64,000 nt of DNA from Pusillimonas sp. Its GTDB lineage: Bacteria > Pseudomonadota > Gammaproteobacteria > Burkholderiales > Burkholderiaceae_B. The notes beneath the pieces were generated by a model. The model saw nothing but the letters and a program-made list of their open reading frames with translations, did no database searches and was not told the DNA's origin. The stretch is taken from NCBI RefSeq assembly GCF_029263785.1, contig NZ_JAJUFE010000001.1, positions 62,001-126,000 on the forward strand, read 5' to 3'. This document shows positions 52,158 to 61,473 of the stretch, one piece after another. The number at the start of each line of letters is the position of its first letter. Position 1 is the stretch's first letter. The position numbers were made by a program, and so were the translations under genes.

Positions 52158-53906
52158 CTATAAACGTGGCACGGCAGCCAGCATACGTCGGGTCTGCTCA
52201 TGCATTGGCCGGTGCAAGACCTGCTCGGCAGGCCCGGTTTCAACGATGCGGCCCTGATCCATGACAGCGATCCTATCCGAAAGATATTCCACAACGCCGA
52301 AATTGTGTGTGATGAAAAGGTAGGCGAGTCCTGAATCCCGTTGCAATTCCAGCAACAACTCCAAGAGTTGAGCTTGCACGGATACATCAAGCGCCGACGT
52401 GGGCTCATCACAAACCAGCACTTTTGGCTCGACCGCCAACGCGCGGGCAATAGCTATTCGCTGACGTTGGCCACCCGAGAACTCATGCGGGTAACGATCA
52501 ACCGAGTTGGATGGCAAACCGACGCGATCAAGCAATTGACGCACGCGCAGCCGGCGTGTCTGCCTGGACACGTCCGGTTGCAGGGCCGCCACGCCCTCCT
52601 CGAGAATTTCACTGACCTGCATACGTGGATCGAGCGACGCATACGGATCTTGAAAAACGATCTGGATGTCGCGTCGTGCGCGTTTCAGTGCACCGCGCCC
52701 GGCATCCAGTATGGACTGTCCGGCGAGCACGGCCGTGCCCGAGACATTCGCCTGCTTGTCCAACAGTCGCAGCAAGGCCTTGGCTGTCGTGGTCTTGCCG
52801 CAACCCGACTCTCCAACCAGCGAAAGGGTTTCGCCGGCATCAAGCGTAAATGACAAACCTTTTACGACTTCGACTGCATCGGTGTTTCGGCTAAACAGCC
52901 TGCTGCGCGGCTGGTATGTGACGCGCAGGTCCCGGACATCCAGCACCGGAGAACCACCTGGCCGAGCTTCCGCCGACCCGGGGCGACGGCCGCAAGCCGG
53001 CTGCTGCACCTCAGATGTTGCAGGCGGGGGTCGACTGGAATCAACTCCGGCATCCACCGTTAGCCGGGTGCCGCGCTTCTCAAACGTGGGAATCGCAGCC
53101 AATAGCTGCCTCGCATAGGGATGCTTGGGCGAACTGAAAAACTGTTCGGTAGGCACGGACTCAACAATCTGTCCGTAACGCATAAGCGCCACGTGGTCCG
53201 CAACCTTTCTGACGACAGCCAGATCATGCGTGATCAGCAAAATGGCCAGACCCATTTCTTTTTGTATGTCCGCAAGCAGATCCAGGATCTGAGCCTGCAC
53301 GGTAACATCCAGCGCGGTAGTGGGCTCATCAGCAACCAGCACGACAGGTTCTGCCGCCAGGGCAATGGCGATCATGACCCGCTGCTTCTGTCCACCCGAA
53401 AACTGAAAGGGATAATCGTTAAGCCTGCGTTCGGCGTTCTCGATTCCTACCCGGTCAAGCCACTGAACAGCCTTGCGACGTGCCGCAGCGCCGCGCAACG
53501 TGGTGTGCGTGTGGATCGTTTCCAGAATCTGGCGACCAACCGTCAAGACCGGATTCAAACTGGTAGAAGGCTCCTGGAATACAATACCGATCCTCCCGCC
53601 ACGCACTGCCCGCATGGATGACTCGGCCATCCGGCCCAGATCCTGGCCATCGAGCAAGACATCGCCGTTGGTCATGCGTCCGGCCTCGGGTAACAGGCGA
53701 AGCAATGCCAAGGCCGTCATGCTTTTCCCGGAGCCGGATTCCCCCACCAGGGCAAAGGTCTGGCCACGCTCAACGGCAAGGGCCAGATCCCGGACGACCT
53801 GCACCGCGCCCTCATCGTTCTGGATTTCGACGCACAGGTCGCTGATGGTCAGGATATCTTTCGCGTTTCGCCGTGTGTTCACCATCGAACCCAAGGAGCC
53901 GTTCAT
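52158..53906 (-). CDS. Peptide ABC transporter, double ATP-binding subunit (YejF-like)
   Basis: Energy-coupling subunit of a dipeptide/oligopeptide or microcin C-type importer. The 582 residues hold two fused ABC domains, as in E. coli YejF. Domain 1: Walker A GESGSGKS, signature FSGGQKQR, Walker B VVLVADEPT. Domain 2, from about residue 325: Walker A GESGCGKT, signature FSGGQRQR, Walker B VLVCDEPTSALD. Each is followed by the oligopeptide-type C-terminal PxHPYxxxL-like segment (KHPYARQLLAAIPTF; MHEQTRRMLAAVPRL). A Pro/Arg/Gly-rich linker joins them. The start overlaps the upstream permease stop (ATGA). Last gene of the operon. Confidence 0.93.
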   Translation of the reverse strand: MNGSLGSMVNTRRNAKDILTISDLCVEIQNDEGAVQVVRDLALAVERGQTFALVGESGSGKSMTALALLRLLPEAGRMTNGDVLLDGQDLGRMAESSMRAVRGGRIGIVFQEPSTSLNPVLTVGRQILETIHTHTTLRGAAARRKAVQWLDRVGIENAERRLNDYPFQFSGGQKQRVMIAIALAAEPVVLVADEPTTALDVTVQAQILDLLADIQKEMGLAILLITHDLAVVRKVADHVALMRYGQIVESVPTEQFFSSPKHPYARQLLAAIPTFEKRGTRLTVDAGVDSSRPPPATSEVQQPACGRRPGSAEARPGGSPVLDVRDLRVTYQPRSRLFSRNTDAVEVVKGLSFTLDAGETLSLVGESGCGKTTTAKALLRLLDKQANVSGTAVLAGQSILDAGRGALKRARRDIQIVFQDPYASLDPRMQVSEILEEGVAALQPDVSRQTRRLRVRQLLDRVGLPSNSVDRYPHEFSGGQRQRIAIARALAVEPKVLVCDEPTSALDVSVQAQLLELLLELQRDSGLAYLFITHNFGVVEYLSDRIAVMDQGRIVETGPAEQVLHRPMHEQTRRMLAAVPRL

Positions 53907-55375
53907 GACGAAGCTCCTGCAGCGTCGGCCTTTGCCTGAGGTTCCGGGCGTCGTAACCGCGGCCTGAACCGGCGAGTACGGGGATCGAACGCCGCCTGTA
54001 CGGCGTCAGCAAAGATGTTTGCGGACAGAACAAGCGCCAGCATGAAAACGAATGCAGCCAGCAGGTTCCACCAGATCATCGGGTCGCGCGACATTTCCAT
54101 CCGTGAAGAATCAATCATGGTGCCAAAGGAAGGCGTGGCCGGGTCGACCCCGATACCCAGGTACGACAGCACAGCCTCGTACAACACCAATCCGGAAAAC
54201 TCCAGCACCATTGTGATCAGGACAATGTGCATCAGATTGGGCAGCAGATGGCGGCTCATGATGCGCCAGTGGCTGACACCGAATGCACGCGCAGCCTGCA
54301 CGTATTCAAGTTCGCGAAGCTTGAGTGTCTCGGCGCGCAGCAAGCGGCATAACCCAGACCAGCCGGTCAGACCCAATATCAGGCACAACAGGAAAAGCCG
54401 CAAGTCCGCCCGTGCGGCGACCGTAGGAAACAACTCGGGGTTCGTATCGATATAGACCTGCATCATCAGCACACAGGCCGCGATCAACAGGACGCCCGGT
54501 ATAGAGGTCAAGGTTGTATAGATGTACTGGATGACATCGTCAACCCTGCCCTTGAAATATCCGGCAGATATTCCAAAGACCAAGGCAGGAGGCAGCATGG
54601 CCAAGGTGGTAAGCGTTCCAATTACCAAAGCAGTACGGACACTCTTCAATGCCTGCCTCAGAACGTCATTGCCGGTGCGATCAGTGCCGAATACGTGATA
54701 GTCGAGCGCCAGAGACCACGCAACGCATACCACCAGCGCCATGAGGCTGAACGTAATCCATATGGCGCGCCATGGAACACCCGACTCGCTGTTCCACCAG
54801 CCCCTCCAGGCGTATGGAACGGATCCCCGGGCACGTTTCATTTGACCGGCGGTAAGGACGACAGCTCCAAGCATTGCTATGACGATAGCCGTGGCCAAGC
54901 CCACAAGCATGCGGCGCTGCAGGTCGCGTGCATGGTCGGCATCGTCTTCAAGGAGCTGGCCCGCAAACTTCAGCCGCGGATAATCGCGTACGGCTTCGCC
55001 GTCAATAATCTGGGTTTCTTTCGTGAATTGCCGCAAGGCCAAAGGGGCAGAATATGTTGCCTCGGGGCTTCCAAGGCGCGACCAGGCAAGGACATCGTCA
55101 AGCGCCGAGCGAACCACCGGCGAATACACGGGCTGAGCCGCCTCTGTACCCTGTGCGGGAGGCATGAGCGGCCGATAATGGATGGAATCAAGCAAGCCGA
55201 CAAGCAGAAAAGCACCCAGCACCATCGCCGCACACATTGCAGAGCTTGTCCGAGCCACACTGCTCCACGCCTTGCGCAGGCCCGGCGTGCGTGAAACCTT
55301 CCACCCATACAGCAGCATTCCCGCTATCAGGCAGTACACAAAAACGTCAGTCCACAGAAAGATAAACTTTGGCAT
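53903..55375 (-). CDS. Peptide ABC transporter permease (YejE/DppC-like) with N-terminal extension
   Basis: Inner-membrane permease of 490 residues. The C-terminal about 280 residues match DppC/YejE: FGTDRTGNDVLRQALKSVRT, membrane helices, and the EAA loop EYVQAARAFGVSHWRIMSRH. The N-terminal about 200 residues are unusual: helices FLWTDVFVYCLIAGMLLYGW and AAMVLGAFLLVGLLDSI, a periplasmic-looking segment of about 90 residues, then VGLATAIVIAMLGAVVLTAG before the usual OppC-type N-terminal helix. YejE of E. coli is about 340 residues, so this form is about 150 longer. It starts 5 bp after the YejB-like stop. Confidence 0.9.
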   Translation of the reverse strand: MPKFIFLWTDVFVYCLIAGMLLYGWKVSRTPGLRKAWSSVARTSSAMCAAMVLGAFLLVGLLDSIHYRPLMPPAQGTEAAQPVYSPVVRSALDDVLAWSRLGSPEATYSAPLALRQFTKETQIIDGEAVRDYPRLKFAGQLLEDDADHARDLQRRMLVGLATAIVIAMLGAVVLTAGQMKRARGSVPYAWRGWWNSESGVPWRAIWITFSLMALVVCVAWSLALDYHVFGTDRTGNDVLRQALKSVRTALVIGTLTTLAMLPPALVFGISAGYFKGRVDDVIQYIYTTLTSIPGVLLIAACVLMMQVYIDTNPELFPTVAARADLRLFLLCLILGLTGWSGLCRLLRAETLKLRELEYVQAARAFGVSHWRIMSRHLLPNLMHIVLITMVLEFSGLVLYEAVLSYLGIGVDPATPSFGTMIDSSRMEMSRDPMIWWNLLAAFVFMLALVLSANIFADAVQAAFDPRTRRFRPRLRRPEPQAKADAAGASS

Positions 55376-55380
55376 GGCGT

Positions 55381-56358
55381 TTACTCGAAGCGGACCCGGG
55401 GGTCGAAAATCGTGTATGAAATATCGGCCAGTATCAAGCCCACGATATACAGGGCTGAACCCAGGAACACCATTGCCCGGACGATTGAAAAGTCTTGCGC
55501 ATTGATGGCATCAATGGTGTAACTGCCCAAGCCGGGAATTCCGAAAAAGGATTCAGATATCAGGCTGCCCATGAACAGCAGGGGCACTGCCGACACGGCC
55601 CCCGTCAGTATGGGCAGCATGGCGTTACGCAGGACGTGGCGGAACAAGATCACCCGCTCGGCAAGGCCCTTGGCACGGGCGGTCCGTACGTAATCTTTAT
55701 TTATCTCTTCCAGAAAAAGGGTTCTGTAAAAGCGGGATTCGGCTCCAAGACGCGACGCAATACCCACAATGACGGGAAGAATCAAGAACCGGATGCTGCT
55801 CCATCCTTCCATATAGCCTGAATACGGTACCCATCGCAGTACCTTGGCAAACAGCCATTGGCCCGCAATGATATAAAACAACCCCGAAATCGAAAGCAGC
55901 AGCACGCAGACGACGACCCCGGTAAAGTCCAGGGGCGTATTTCGGAAGAACACCAGCAACAGCGCAAACGAAATGCATGCCCACAATCCCAACAGGAAAG
56001 TTGGAATGGCAAGCGCCAGGCTCGGCCCCATCCGTTCGCGAATCTCATGGCCGATGCTGCGACCGCCGTCAGAAAAACCAAAATCCATCACCAGCAGCGG
56101 CGCCGACCTTTCGAAGAAAATGGTTTCGGTCAGGCGTTGTGTACCCTGCGCTTCCGCGTTATAGAACAAAGGCTTGTCATACCCGCGTTCGGCCTTCCAT
56201 TTTTCAATGGCTTCGGGGCTGACGCGTTGCCCACCGATCGCCATTCGCGCCATGTCATCGGGCGTATTGACCGCAAAAAACAAGATGAAGGTAAGAAGAT
56301 TGACGCCAATCAGAATGAAAATACCGTAGACCAAGCGTCGGAGGATATAGCGGCTCAT
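55381..56358 (-). CDS. Peptide ABC transporter permease (YejB/DppB-like)
   Basis: Inner-membrane permease. The ATG at 56358 gives 325 residues and is supported by AAGGAG and a 4-bp overlap with the binding-protein stop; a longer frame to 56475 is rejected. N-terminal MSRYILRRLVYGIFILIGVN is the DppB signature. A periplasmic loop between the first two helices (about 90 residues) precedes MGPSLALAIPTFLLGLWACI. The EAA loop is NKDYVRTARAKGLAERVILF, followed by RHVLRNAMLPILTGAVSAVP and the C-terminal DPRVRFE. Confidence 0.93.
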   Translation of the reverse strand: MSRYILRRLVYGIFILIGVNLLTFILFFAVNTPDDMARMAIGGQRVSPEAIEKWKAERGYDKPLFYNAEAQGTQRLTETIFFERSAPLLVMDFGFSDGGRSIGHEIRERMGPSLALAIPTFLLGLWACISFALLLVFFRNTPLDFTGVVVCVLLLSISGLFYIIAGQWLFAKVLRWVPYSGYMEGWSSIRFLILPVIVGIASRLGAESRFYRTLFLEEINKDYVRTARAKGLAERVILFRHVLRNAMLPILTGAVSAVPLLFMGSLISESFFGIPGLGSYTIDAINAQDFSIVRAMVFLGSALYIVGLILADISYTIFDPRVRFE

Positions 56359-58613
56359 TGCCCTGCTCCTTGCGACCGCTCGGCAAGGGCAGTCTCCCTT
56401 TCTCTGCGCCTTATGATGCGAATGGCCGGATATACGCCCGCCACGACCAAGGCCAGCAGTACCCATAGCGGCCACCAGACCGGCGGATTCCAGGCCTTGA
56501 TGCGCTCGGCACGCATGTCGGCATCGATGCGCAGATACTGCAAGGTATTACGCACCATCTGTGTAGGCTTGGCATTGGCCACCCACGACTGATAGGCACC
56601 GCCCGATTTCGGATAGAAACCAAACATCCACGGTAAATCCCGTTGGGTGATTTCGACCATCTGTTGCACCAGGGCGTCTTTTTCGGGCCCGTCGTCCAGA
56701 TAGCGCATCGACTCGAAAAGACGGTCGAATTCCGGGTTCTGATAGTTGGAGGCGTTCTCGCCTCCATGCCTGGCCTTTCCATTTGGCCCGTACAAAAGGA
56801 ACAGGAAATTCTCGGCATCCGGGTAATCGGCTACCCACCCCCACATAAACATCTGTGCAGAGCCCTGACGCATCTTGTCCTGGAAACGGTTGTAGTCGGT
56901 TGCACGAACCTCAAGCTCGACGTTGAGCTTTTTAAGCTGCCGACGCATCCAGTCGACAGTAGCGTTCGATCCCATGCCGCCGGCAGAGTCAAAATGCAGG
57001 ATCAGCGGCTGCCCCGTATCAGCGTGGCGTCCGTTGGGATAGCCCGCTTCGGCCAAAAGCTTTTTGGCCTCTTCGAGTGGTCTGCGCACGACCCGGCCGC
57101 CGTCGACTTCGTAAACCGAAAGGTTGGCCCCCTGCGGCGGGGCCTGATACCCCGGTATGTTTGGTGGAACCGGGCCGTGAGCAACCTGGCCCTGGTCGTT
57201 CAGGAAGATTTGGATGTATTGCTCCCAGTCGAAGGCAATACTGATGGCCTGGCGCAACTTGCGGTTCTTCTCGGCCTGCTCTGGCGTGTCGCCCCCGCCC
57301 ACCACGGGATCAAGCCAGTTGAAACCCAGGTAATAGATCTGCGCTTCGGTAGAAGTGAGCAGTTGCAGCCCCCGGTCACGATAAAGTTCAGCTTTTTCTG
57401 GAGAGTCGCCCGCAGCCACCTGCATTGCTACGCCGTAACTCGAGTCGTCCGCCTCGGGAACGTCGTAGTAACCCTGCAAGAACTTGCCCATCAGAGGGAC
57501 GCTTTCTTTCTCGATCGAAAAAACAATTCGGTCGATAAACGGTGTCTTCTTGCCACAGTCAATCAGCAGACCTGACTTGCCGTCCTGCTCTTCACCATTG
57601 CACGGATAGGGTTCACCGCGGAAGTTGGGATTGCGAACCAACACATGCCTGCGGTTCTGAATGGACTCAGCAAGCATGTAGGGCCCTGTGCCCACCGGCC
57701 AGGTATTTAGCGAAAGATTATGTTCCGCCATACCCGCCTGGTGATAAAAGCGATCCGCTTCCCATGGAATGGGCGCAGTGAATGTCATGGCCAGCCAGTA
57801 TTTGAACTGTGGGTACTTGCCCCTGACTTCGATCCGCAGGGTGTGATCGTCGAGTGCGCGCACCCCATCGAAACCGTATTGCCGAAGATCGAGCCAGCCC
57901 GTTTTACCATTGGCCTCGCGCTGCTTCTGAATCTCCCGCAGTTGAGCACCGTATTCGCCCAGGCCCACAATATGTTCGGACATCAAGCCAAATATGGGCG
58001 AAACCACGCCCGGGCTGGCCAGCCTCCGAATGCCGTAGACGTAGTCATGGGCGGTGAGTTCACGAGTTCCCGTCAGGGCGAAATCTGTGATGGCGTATTT
58101 ATCTTCGAGTTGATCGGGCGTTATGGGCCAGTAGGCGTAGTTGCCGGAGGGCTCTCTGGCAAAAGCCGGATGCGGCTGATACAGAATGCCAGGCTGTATG
58201 TTGATGTCGTACACGCTCAGGGCAATGGATTCTCCGGGGGCGTCGTCCGGTAACTGGCGACCCTGGTCATCGTAATAGACCGGATGGCTGATCCGGCTGG
58301 CAGCCCGCGGGCGAAGCTCGTAGGGGCGGGCCAGATAGTCGTAGCCGTACAAGGGTTCGTATATGGAATACGTAAACGGGGTCTCATCGGCAGAATACGA
58401 ACTGGCGGGGTCAAGATACTTGGGCGAGCGCTGAGAAAATGCCGTGTACAACACGTTCTGTGCCTCGGCGCCCCGCACATAAGGACTGTTCACCGGCGCA
58501 TCCGAGCAAGCGGACAACAAGCACAGCATGGACACAAGCACCACTGTCCACAGCCCGAGCCATGATTCTGCGCGTTGACCTCGATTCGCTAGCACTGCGC
58601 TTGCTTCCAGCAT
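56355..58613 (-). CDS. Peptide ABC transporter substrate-binding lipoprotein with C-terminal membrane helix (SBP family 5)
   Basis: Periplasmic peptide-binding protein of the family 5 (OppA/YejA-like) type. An ATG at 58613 gives 752 residues; GTG starts at 58625 and 58595 are also possible. The signal peptide WTVVLVSMLCLLSAC ends in a lipobox with Cys36. The binding domain includes RSPKYLDPASSYSADETPFT, YSIYEPLYGYDYLARPYELR, NTWPVGTGPYMLAESIQNRR and MFMWGWVADYPDAENFLFLL. The C-terminus has a strong transmembrane helix, WWPLWVLLALVVAGVYPAI, followed by a basic stretch RIIRRRERE, so the protein may be anchored at both ends. It is larger than YejA (about 600). First gene of the operon. Confidence 0.88.
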   Translation of the reverse strand: MLEASAVLANRGQRAESWLGLWTVVLVSMLCLLSACSDAPVNSPYVRGAEAQNVLYTAFSQRSPKYLDPASSYSADETPFTYSIYEPLYGYDYLARPYELRPRAASRISHPVYYDDQGRQLPDDAPGESIALSVYDINIQPGILYQPHPAFAREPSGNYAYWPITPDQLEDKYAITDFALTGTRELTAHDYVYGIRRLASPGVVSPIFGLMSEHIVGLGEYGAQLREIQKQREANGKTGWLDLRQYGFDGVRALDDHTLRIEVRGKYPQFKYWLAMTFTAPIPWEADRFYHQAGMAEHNLSLNTWPVGTGPYMLAESIQNRRHVLVRNPNFRGEPYPCNGEEQDGKSGLLIDCGKKTPFIDRIVFSIEKESVPLMGKFLQGYYDVPEADDSSYGVAMQVAAGDSPEKAELYRDRGLQLLTSTEAQIYYLGFNWLDPVVGGGDTPEQAEKNRKLRQAISIAFDWEQYIQIFLNDQGQVAHGPVPPNIPGYQAPPQGANLSVYEVDGGRVVRRPLEEAKKLLAEAGYPNGRHADTGQPLILHFDSAGGMGSNATVDWMRRQLKKLNVELEVRATDYNRFQDKMRQGSAQMFMWGWVADYPDAENFLFLLYGPNGKARHGGENASNYQNPEFDRLFESMRYLDDGPEKDALVQQMVEITQRDLPWMFGFYPKSGGAYQSWVANAKPTQMVRNTLQYLRIDADMRAERIKAWNPPVWWPLWVLLALVVAGVYPAIRIIRRRERETALAERSQGAGQ

Positions 58614-59215
58614 TGATAGCGCCACACCCAGGGAGGGATTTGCCCATCCTGACTCCAGATGCCGACACGCGCCTGGCGCGCCTTGTCTTCAAGACGGCGA
58701 AGGGACGGGTCGCGCAGGAACTTGCCCTTGCCTTCCATGTTGGCCCATGCCATTCCCGCACTCACTTGCTGTTGATTGGCAGTAAGTCCGCCAGGCAAGG
58801 GCACATCGCAAACGCTTCGTTCATAGCGATCACGTTCATAGCAGTGCAGAGTCAGAAGTTTGCCGGCGATCAGACTCGACAAGGACTTGCGTGACGCCTG
58901 GGACATGGGTTGGCCCGGGCGATCTTTATCTTTGGTAATTTCGGGTGCGTCAATGCTTGCCATGCGGATACGTTCGCGGCGCTGGTCCACGAGCAATGTG
59001 AATGTATCGCCATCTGCTACGTGAACAACGGTGCCCCGCAACTCGAACTCATACCCTGGACCCGGCTGACCGGCAGACATACGTTGCTGCTGCCAGAGGA
59101 TCGCCATTAAAACCACGGCCACCGCCGCCATGCCCACACGGCGACGCGACGGCCATTGTATGGTTGACGGCGCGGCCTTTTGCGAAGACTTATGGCGGGA
59201 AGGTGACAATTTCAT
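58589..59215 (-). CDS. Thermonuclease-like (SNase domain) secreted or membrane-anchored protein
   Basis: A staphylococcal nuclease-fold protein of 208 residues from the ATG at 59215. A basic N-terminus is followed by one hydrophobic helix (VGMAAVAVVLMAILW), acting as an anchor or signal peptide. The SNase domain reads GTVVHVADGDTFTLLVDQRR, RIRMASIDAPEI with the catalytic Arg and Glu, and YERDRYERSVCDVPL with the second catalytic Arg. WANMEGKGKFLRDPSLRRLE, DKARQARVGIW closes the domain. The motif residues look intact, so nuclease activity is plausible. Its 3' end overlaps the binding-protein gene by 25 bp. Confidence 0.87.
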   Translation of the reverse strand: MKLSPSRHKSSQKAAPSTIQWPSRRRVGMAAVAVVLMAILWQQQRMSAGQPGPGYEFELRGTVVHVADGDTFTLLVDQRRERIRMASIDAPEITKDKDRPGQPMSQASRKSLSSLIAGKLLTLHCYERDRYERSVCDVPLPGGLTANQQQVSAGMAWANMEGKGKFLRDPSLRRLEDKARQARVGIWSQDGQIPPWVWRYQCWKQAQC

Positions 59216-59243
59216 AGCACGAATGATATACAAAATTCCAGCA

Positions 59244-60965
59244 TCATTCGTACCACGCCCTGCGAATAAGTTCCCTTGCGGTGTCCACCTGCCCCACCGT
59301 GCCATACAGCGCCATGGGCTGAGCCCCGAAACGGGAGCGCAGAAAAGCATCGGAAACGACTGAAGGCGCATGCCGTCGCAACAGGTTGGCCTGCGTCAGC
59401 AATACCAGCCACTGAGCCACATGGCGAGCGCAGCCCTGCAAAGTCGCTTCATCAGCAGAAACCAGGGTGGCAAGCTGCTCGGCGCGCTGGGACAGCATCG
59501 GTTCGTCCGAGCTTTCGCTGATCAGGGCGTCGATCAGAGCCCCTGCGAAGTCAGGTTCGCGTCGCAGGCCGCGCAGTACATCCAGGCACATCACATTGCC
59601 GGAGCCTTCCCAAATGGCATTGACCGGCGCCTCGCGAAACAGTCGCGGCATGGGACCGTCTTCGATATAGCCGTTGCCGCCCCATACCTCCATGCATTCA
59701 GCGGTCACCCCGACTGCCCGCTTGCATATCCAGAACTTGGCTGCGGGAGTGAGGATACGCCTGTAAGCCTGATTCAGAAGGTCGTCGTTATCAAAGGAAC
59801 GCGCCAGACGCAATGCCAGCACGGTAGCGGCCTCGCTTTCCAGGGCAAGATCGGCCAGTACGGCCTGCATCAAGGGCTGGTCCACCAAGGCCCGGCCGAA
59901 CGCTTGCCGGTAATCAGCATGATGTATTGCCTGCACCACCGCTTGCCGGATCAACGCTGTGCTTCCCAGGACGCAATCAAGTCGGGTTAAGGAGGCCATT
60001 TCAACCAGAGTGGCTATTCCGCGCCCCGGTTCACCCACCAATACGCCATGGGCACCCATGAATTCGACTTCAGCACTGGCATTGGAGCGATTTCCAAGCT
60101 TGTCCTTCAGCCGTTGGATCTGAACTGCGTTAAGCGTTCCATCCGGCCGCCAGCGCGGGACGAAAAAACACGAATGCTGTTCTTCGTGCTGGGCGAGAAC
60201 CAGATGCGCGTCGGCAGTTGGCACGGAGAAAAACCATTTATGGCCGACCAGAGAATAGTCCGCAGCTCGTCCTCCTCTTCCCACAGGGACAGCAGTACTG
60301 GTGTTTGTACGAAGGTCTGAACCCCCTTGCTTTTCGGTCATGCCCATGCCGATCAGCATGGATTTCTTTTCAGGCAGGGGCTTGTCGGCAGGGTCATAGT
60401 CGCGCGACAGCAATAAGGGCCGCAGCATGTCGTACAAGGGCTCGCGGCTGAGTATCGGTATGGCTGCCGAGGTCATGGTCAGCGGGCACAGGGTGCCCGC
60501 TTCGATCTGGCCATGCAGCAGATACAAGGCGGCCCGACCCACCTGCGCCCCGGGTTCGGCCGCGTCCCAGGCCTGACTATGCATTCCCCTGATCATGGCC
60601 TGCTTCATGAAGACATGCCAGCCCTCGTCATAATGGACCTTGTCGACGCGGTTTCCAAACCTGTCAAAACGTTCGGCTATCGGGTGATAGATGTTGGCCC
60701 GTCGGGCGAACGCCAGCGCTTCTGACGTACCAAGCCAGGCTCCGTAATCCTCCAGGACGGCACTATAGGTACCGGCTCCTTCCCGCTGAACGGCTTCTTG
60801 CAGTGCAACGTCAGCCGTGTAAAGGTTGTAGCCTTCAAGCTCGGGAACCTGGTTTACGACTTCGTGCGTTGGCCATTTCATGGCGTCCTCCGATCTGCAC
60901 CAGTGCAGGGCGTCTTCCGTGTTAAAACTTGCGTCAACTTCGACAAAACGCGGCTGATCCTTCAT
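59244..60965 (-). CDS. AidB-like acyl-CoA dehydrogenase family flavoprotein
   Basis: 573 residues of the acyl-CoA dehydrogenase superfamily, closest in layout to AidB, a DNA-binding flavoprotein of the alkylation response. Motifs: GMGMTEKQGGSDLRTNTS at the FAD site, LVGHKWFFSVPTADAHLVLA, the RLDCVLGSTALIRQAVVQAI helix, and AVGVTAECMEVWGGNGYIED, GPMPRLFREAPVNAIWEGSG, NVMCLDVLRGL. The isovaleryl-CoA dehydrogenase annotation is often used for such proteins, but no leucine-pathway genes are near. Divergent from the DUF423 gene, with 74 bp between starts. Confidence 0.9.
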   Translation of the reverse strand: MKDQPRFVEVDASFNTEDALHWCRSEDAMKWPTHEVVNQVPELEGYNLYTADVALQEAVQREGAGTYSAVLEDYGAWLGTSEALAFARRANIYHPIAERFDRFGNRVDKVHYDEGWHVFMKQAMIRGMHSQAWDAAEPGAQVGRAALYLLHGQIEAGTLCPLTMTSAAIPILSREPLYDMLRPLLLSRDYDPADKPLPEKKSMLIGMGMTEKQGGSDLRTNTSTAVPVGRGGRAADYSLVGHKWFFSVPTADAHLVLAQHEEQHSCFFVPRWRPDGTLNAVQIQRLKDKLGNRSNASAEVEFMGAHGVLVGEPGRGIATLVEMASLTRLDCVLGSTALIRQAVVQAIHHADYRQAFGRALVDQPLMQAVLADLALESEAATVLALRLARSFDNDDLLNQAYRRILTPAAKFWICKRAVGVTAECMEVWGGNGYIEDGPMPRLFREAPVNAIWEGSGNVMCLDVLRGLRREPDFAGALIDALISESSDEPMLSQRAEQLATLVSADEATLQGCARHVAQWLVLLTQANLLRRHAPSVVSDAFLRSRFGAQPMALYGTVGQVDTARELIRRAWYE

Positions 60966-61039
60966 AGTATCGCCAAGCCGTCACCGTGCGGCAACAATGC
61001 CGGTGACTCTTCGATCATTCGTATGCATAAGGATTTTTC

Positions 61040-61414
61040 ATGAACGATCGTACTCTGGTCATTGCAGGTGCGCTTTGCCTGCTGGCAGGTGTCGGTGCAG
61101 GAGCATTCGGTGCGCACGCGTTAAAGCGCATGCTAAGCGTCGACATGCTTCAGATCTGGCAGACTGCCGTGCTGTATCAACTGATCCATGGACTTGGAAT
61201 GCTGGCAGTCGCCGCCCTGGCGGTGCGATTCCACGCGCCCTTGCTTTCATGGGCCGGCACACTCATGTTCGCAGGCATCATCCTGTTCAGTGGGTCTTTG
61301 TATGTGCTGGCACTAACCGGCACCAAATGGCTGGGTGCCGTCACCCCCATCGGGGGGACCCTGTTCATCATTGGCTGGGCACTGGTGGCAATGGCCGCAT
61401 GGCGCCATGCTTAG
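61040..61414 (+). CDS. DUF423 family inner-membrane protein (YgdD-like)
   Basis: A 124-residue membrane protein of unknown function with four predicted helices: TLVIAGALCLLAGVGAGAFG, LIHGLGMLAVAALAVRF, SWAGTLMFAGIILFSGSLYV and AVTPIGGTLFIIGWALVAMA. The family signature GAFGAHALK follows the first helix. AAGGA lies upstream. It precedes the deaminase gene by 59 bp. Confidence 0.92.
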   Translation: MNDRTLVIAGALCLLAGVGAGAFGAHALKRMLSVDMLQIWQTAVLYQLIHGLGMLAVAALAVRFHAPLLSWAGTLMFAGIILFSGSLYVLALTGTKWLGAVTPIGGTLFIIGWALVAMAAWRHA

Positions 61415-61473
61415 CAGGCATCCGGCCTTGACTGCATCGATACATATAAAAAAACGTCTTACATGGGGTTGTC

